DNA of 5,970 nt, from NCBI GenBank assembly GCA_003221435.1, contig QHRS01000228.1:1-5970 (forward strand), in the 5' to 3' direction. Source of the DNA: Candidatus Rokuibacteriota bacterium. Lineage in GTDB: Bacteria; Methylomirabilota; Methylomirabilia; Rokubacteriales; CSP1-6. Position 1 is the stretch's first letter; each line of letters starts with the position of its first letter. The notes beneath the pieces were generated by a model. It was given only the letters and a program-made list of their open reading frames with translations. It searched no databases and was not told the DNA's origin. Made by a program: the position numbers and the translations under genes. Positions 4,824-5,970 of this stretch are shown here, piece after piece.

Positions 4824-5555
4824 ATGATCTTCCGTCAGTTCCTGCGCCCGGAAACGGGCTGCGCCGCGTACCTGGTCGGCTGAGGGGGCCACGGCTGTTC
4901 GGCTGTGGTGGATCCACAGCTTGAGATCGAGCCGTACCTCGAGGCCGCCGCACAGAAGAAGCTCGCGATCACCCACATCATCGAGACCCACGTCCAGGCC
5001 GATCACGTCTCCGGGGCGCGGGCGCTCGCGCGCGCGACCGGCGCGCCGATCCATCTCCACGAGTCCGCCGGCGTGGAGTTCCCGTTCCGGCCCGTCCGCG
5101 ACGGGCAGGAGCTGGTGCTCGGCAACGTCGTGCTGCGCGTCTGGCACACCCCGGGCCACACGCCCGAGAGCATCTCGCTCGTCGTGGCGGACCGGACGCG
5201 CGGCGCCGCGCCGTGGTTCATCCTCACCGGCGACACGCTCTTCGCCGGCAGTGTCGGCCGGCCCGACCTCTCCGGCGACGGCGCGGAGACGGTCCTGTCC
5301 GAACAGCTCTACGAGAGCGTGGAGCGCCTGCGGACCCTCCCGGACCATGTGGAGGTCTATCCCGCACACTTCAGCGGCGCGGCCTGCGGCAAGGGACTCT
5401 CCGGCAAACCCATGTCCACGATCGGGTTCGAGCGGCTCTTCAACCCGGCGCTCCAGATCAGGTCGAAGCACGAGTTCGTCCGCTTCGCCCTCGACGGCCT
5501 TCCTCCGCAGCCGGAGAGCTTTGTCGCGAATCGCCGGAAGAATCGCGGCGAGTGA
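4824..5555 (+). CDS. MBL-fold persulfide-dioxygenase-like protein with in-frame TGA (candidate selenoprotein)
   Basis: Seen: 243 residues if TGA at codon 20 is read through. The first 19 codons (MIFRQFLRPETGCAAYLVG) match the family N-terminus; after the TGA, GGHGCSAVVDP continues in the same frame. The metallo-beta-lactamase motifs follow: T55-H56-V-Q58-A-D60-H61, TPGH112TPES, TGD137TLF, YPAH182, STIGFE. Known: ETHE1-type persulfide dioxygenases bind one Fe through the equivalents of H56, H112 and D137, all present; the usual second His is Gln58, not an Fe ligand in that family. From memory, relatives have Cys where the TGA falls. Inference: residue 20 is selenocysteine, near Cys13 and Cys25. 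Alternatives are a recent nonsense mutation, a sequencing error, or initiation at GTG 4905, which would lose the first beta-strand. It is followed directly by an MFS gene and divergent from a LysR gene. Substrate unknown; a glutathione or other thiol persulfide is a guess. Confidence 0.85.
4881..4883 (+). other. In-frame TGA, candidate selenocysteine codon
   Basis: TGA is codon 20 of the frame opened at ATG 4824. Both flanks code for conserved family sequence in one frame: CAAYLVG before it, GGHGCSAVVDP after it. Related proteins, as I recall them, read YL[IF]GC[GQ] here, so TGA stands in place of TGC or TGT, a single-base change. Confidence 0.55.
4888..4920 (+). promoter_or_regulatory. Two alternative hairpins after the TGA, candidate bacterial SECIS
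   Basis: Hairpin A pairs CCACGGC (4889-4895) with GCTGTGG (4902-4908), including one G-U pair, plus an outer G-U pair; its loop is UGUUCG. Hairpin B pairs GCTGTGG (4902-4908) with CCACAGC (4914-4920), seven Watson-Crick pairs, loop UGGAU. They share the middle arm, so only one can form at a time. Both loops have G in second position, as expected of bacterial SECIS loops. The loop starts 12 nt (A) or 25 nt (B) after the TGA, against 18 nt in E. coli fdhF, so neither is an exact fit. High GC makes chance hairpins common. Confidence 0.4.
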
Positions 5556-5970
5556 TGGCGATCGGGGGGCGCCGCGCGCCGGTCAGTTCTCGCTGCTGGT
5601 GCTGATCAACGCGTTCGTCGGCGCCATGGTGGGCCTCGAGCGCACCGTTGTCCCGCTGGTCGGCGAGCGCGAGTTCGGCCTGGCGTCGAAGACGCTCATC
5701 CTATCGTTCATCGTGAGCTTCGGCGTCACGAAGGCGATCCTCAACCTGGTCGCGGCCCTCCTCGCAAACCGGTTCGGCCGGAAGCCGATCCTCGTCGCCG
5801 GCTGGCTCCTGGGGCTGCCGGTCCCGTTCATGATCATGTGGGCGCCGAGCTGGGGATGGATCGACGCGGCCAACATCCTGCTCGGCGCGAACCAGGCCTT
5901 CGCCTGGTCGATGACCGTCATCATGAAGGTAGACCTCGTCGGCCCCAAGCGCCGCGGCCTGGCGCTCGGG
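5555..5970 (+). CDS. MFS transporter, N-terminal part, apparent -1 frameshift near the start (C-terminus beyond right edge)
   Basis: Seen: from 5581 to the edge a clean frame encodes 130 residues with three or four hydrophobic segments (SLLVLINAFVGAMVGL, LILSFIVSFGV plus ILNLVAALLA, ILVAGWLLGLPVPFMIMWA, ANILLGANQAFAW) and NRFGRKP, the MFS motif A loop with Asn for the usual Asp. The natural start is ATG 5555, which overlaps the MBL stop as TGATG, but it lies in another frame and stops at 5603. The two frames would join if the GGGGGG run at 5564-5569 had one more G, giving MAIGGAPRAGQFSLLVLINA. As sequenced, the only nearby in-frame start is TTG 5521, inside the MBL gene. Inference: a one-base loss or sequencing error. 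The transporter probably moves the MBL substrate or product, such as a sulfur compound or organic anion, but the substrate cannot be told. Confidence 0.85.

Noticed and set aside
4888..4920. Hairpins read as an intrinsic terminator
   Set aside because: No T-tract follows and the region is coding sequence near the start of a gene.
4725..5471. Upstream extension of the LysR frame on the minus strand across the MBL gene
   Set aside because: The conserved DNA-binding domain starts at GTG 4724; the extension is antisense to the conserved MBL gene.
4905..5555. MBL gene starting at GTG 4905, downstream of the TGA
   Set aside because: It has no Shine-Dalgarno and lacks the first beta-strand of the fold, while a strong site and family-like sequence precede the TGA. 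It stays possible if the TGA is a true stop.
5213..5605. Plus-strand frame across the MBL end and MFS start
   Set aside because: Upstream of 5555 it is an Arg-rich shadow of the MBL gene; only its last 16 codons, from ATG 5555, matter, as the probable out-of-frame MFS start.

Overview
This is a GC-rich, tightly packed bacterial window with no RNA genes, CRISPR array or insertion sequence that I can see. The gene types (SoxA-like cytochrome, cupredoxin, Tat-exported phosphoesterase, ECF sigma/anti-sigma pair, persulfide-dioxygenase-like MBL protein) suggest an uncultured, respiring, diderm environmental bacterium. Rokubacteria/Methylomirabilota-type lineages come to mind, but that is inference from gene style, not a taxonomic assignment.

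Left block, minus strand (3840 down to 1). Five genes are read right to left with gaps of about 50 nt or less: an ECF sigma factor (GTG start, ECF-like promoter directly upstream, probably leaderless), an overlapping membrane anti-sigma factor with a zinc-binding N-terminus and an unexpected C-terminal CxxCH, a secreted cupredoxin-like protein with a small carboxypeptidase-regulatory-like tail, a Tat-exported metallophosphoesterase, and a SoxA-like mono-heme c-type cytochrome cut by the left edge. Every product after the sigma factor is predicted to be secreted or to have an extracytoplasmic domain. The set reads as an envelope stress or redox regulon placed behind its own regulator.

Right block (3888 to 5970). 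A LysR-type regulator on the minus strand diverges from a plus-strand pair: an MBL-fold protein related to persulfide dioxygenases, then an MFS transporter cut by the right edge. A 99-nt divergent intergenic region holds an imperfect palindrome with a concentric T-N11-A core, a plausible LysR operator.

The most interesting point is in the MBL gene. A strong Shine-Dalgarno and ATG at 4824 open a frame whose first 19 codons match the family N-terminus, then meet TGA at 4881, then continue in the same frame through the whole conserved domain. From family memory the TGA sits where relatives carry Cys, and two mutually exclusive GC-rich hairpins follow directly. This is what a selenocysteine codon looks like, although a point mutation or sequencing error is not excluded. 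Two nearby oddities affect confidence in local sequence quality: the LysR protein seems to lack about 20 residues of its effector domain in frame, and the MFS start looks one base out of frame at a run of six Gs.
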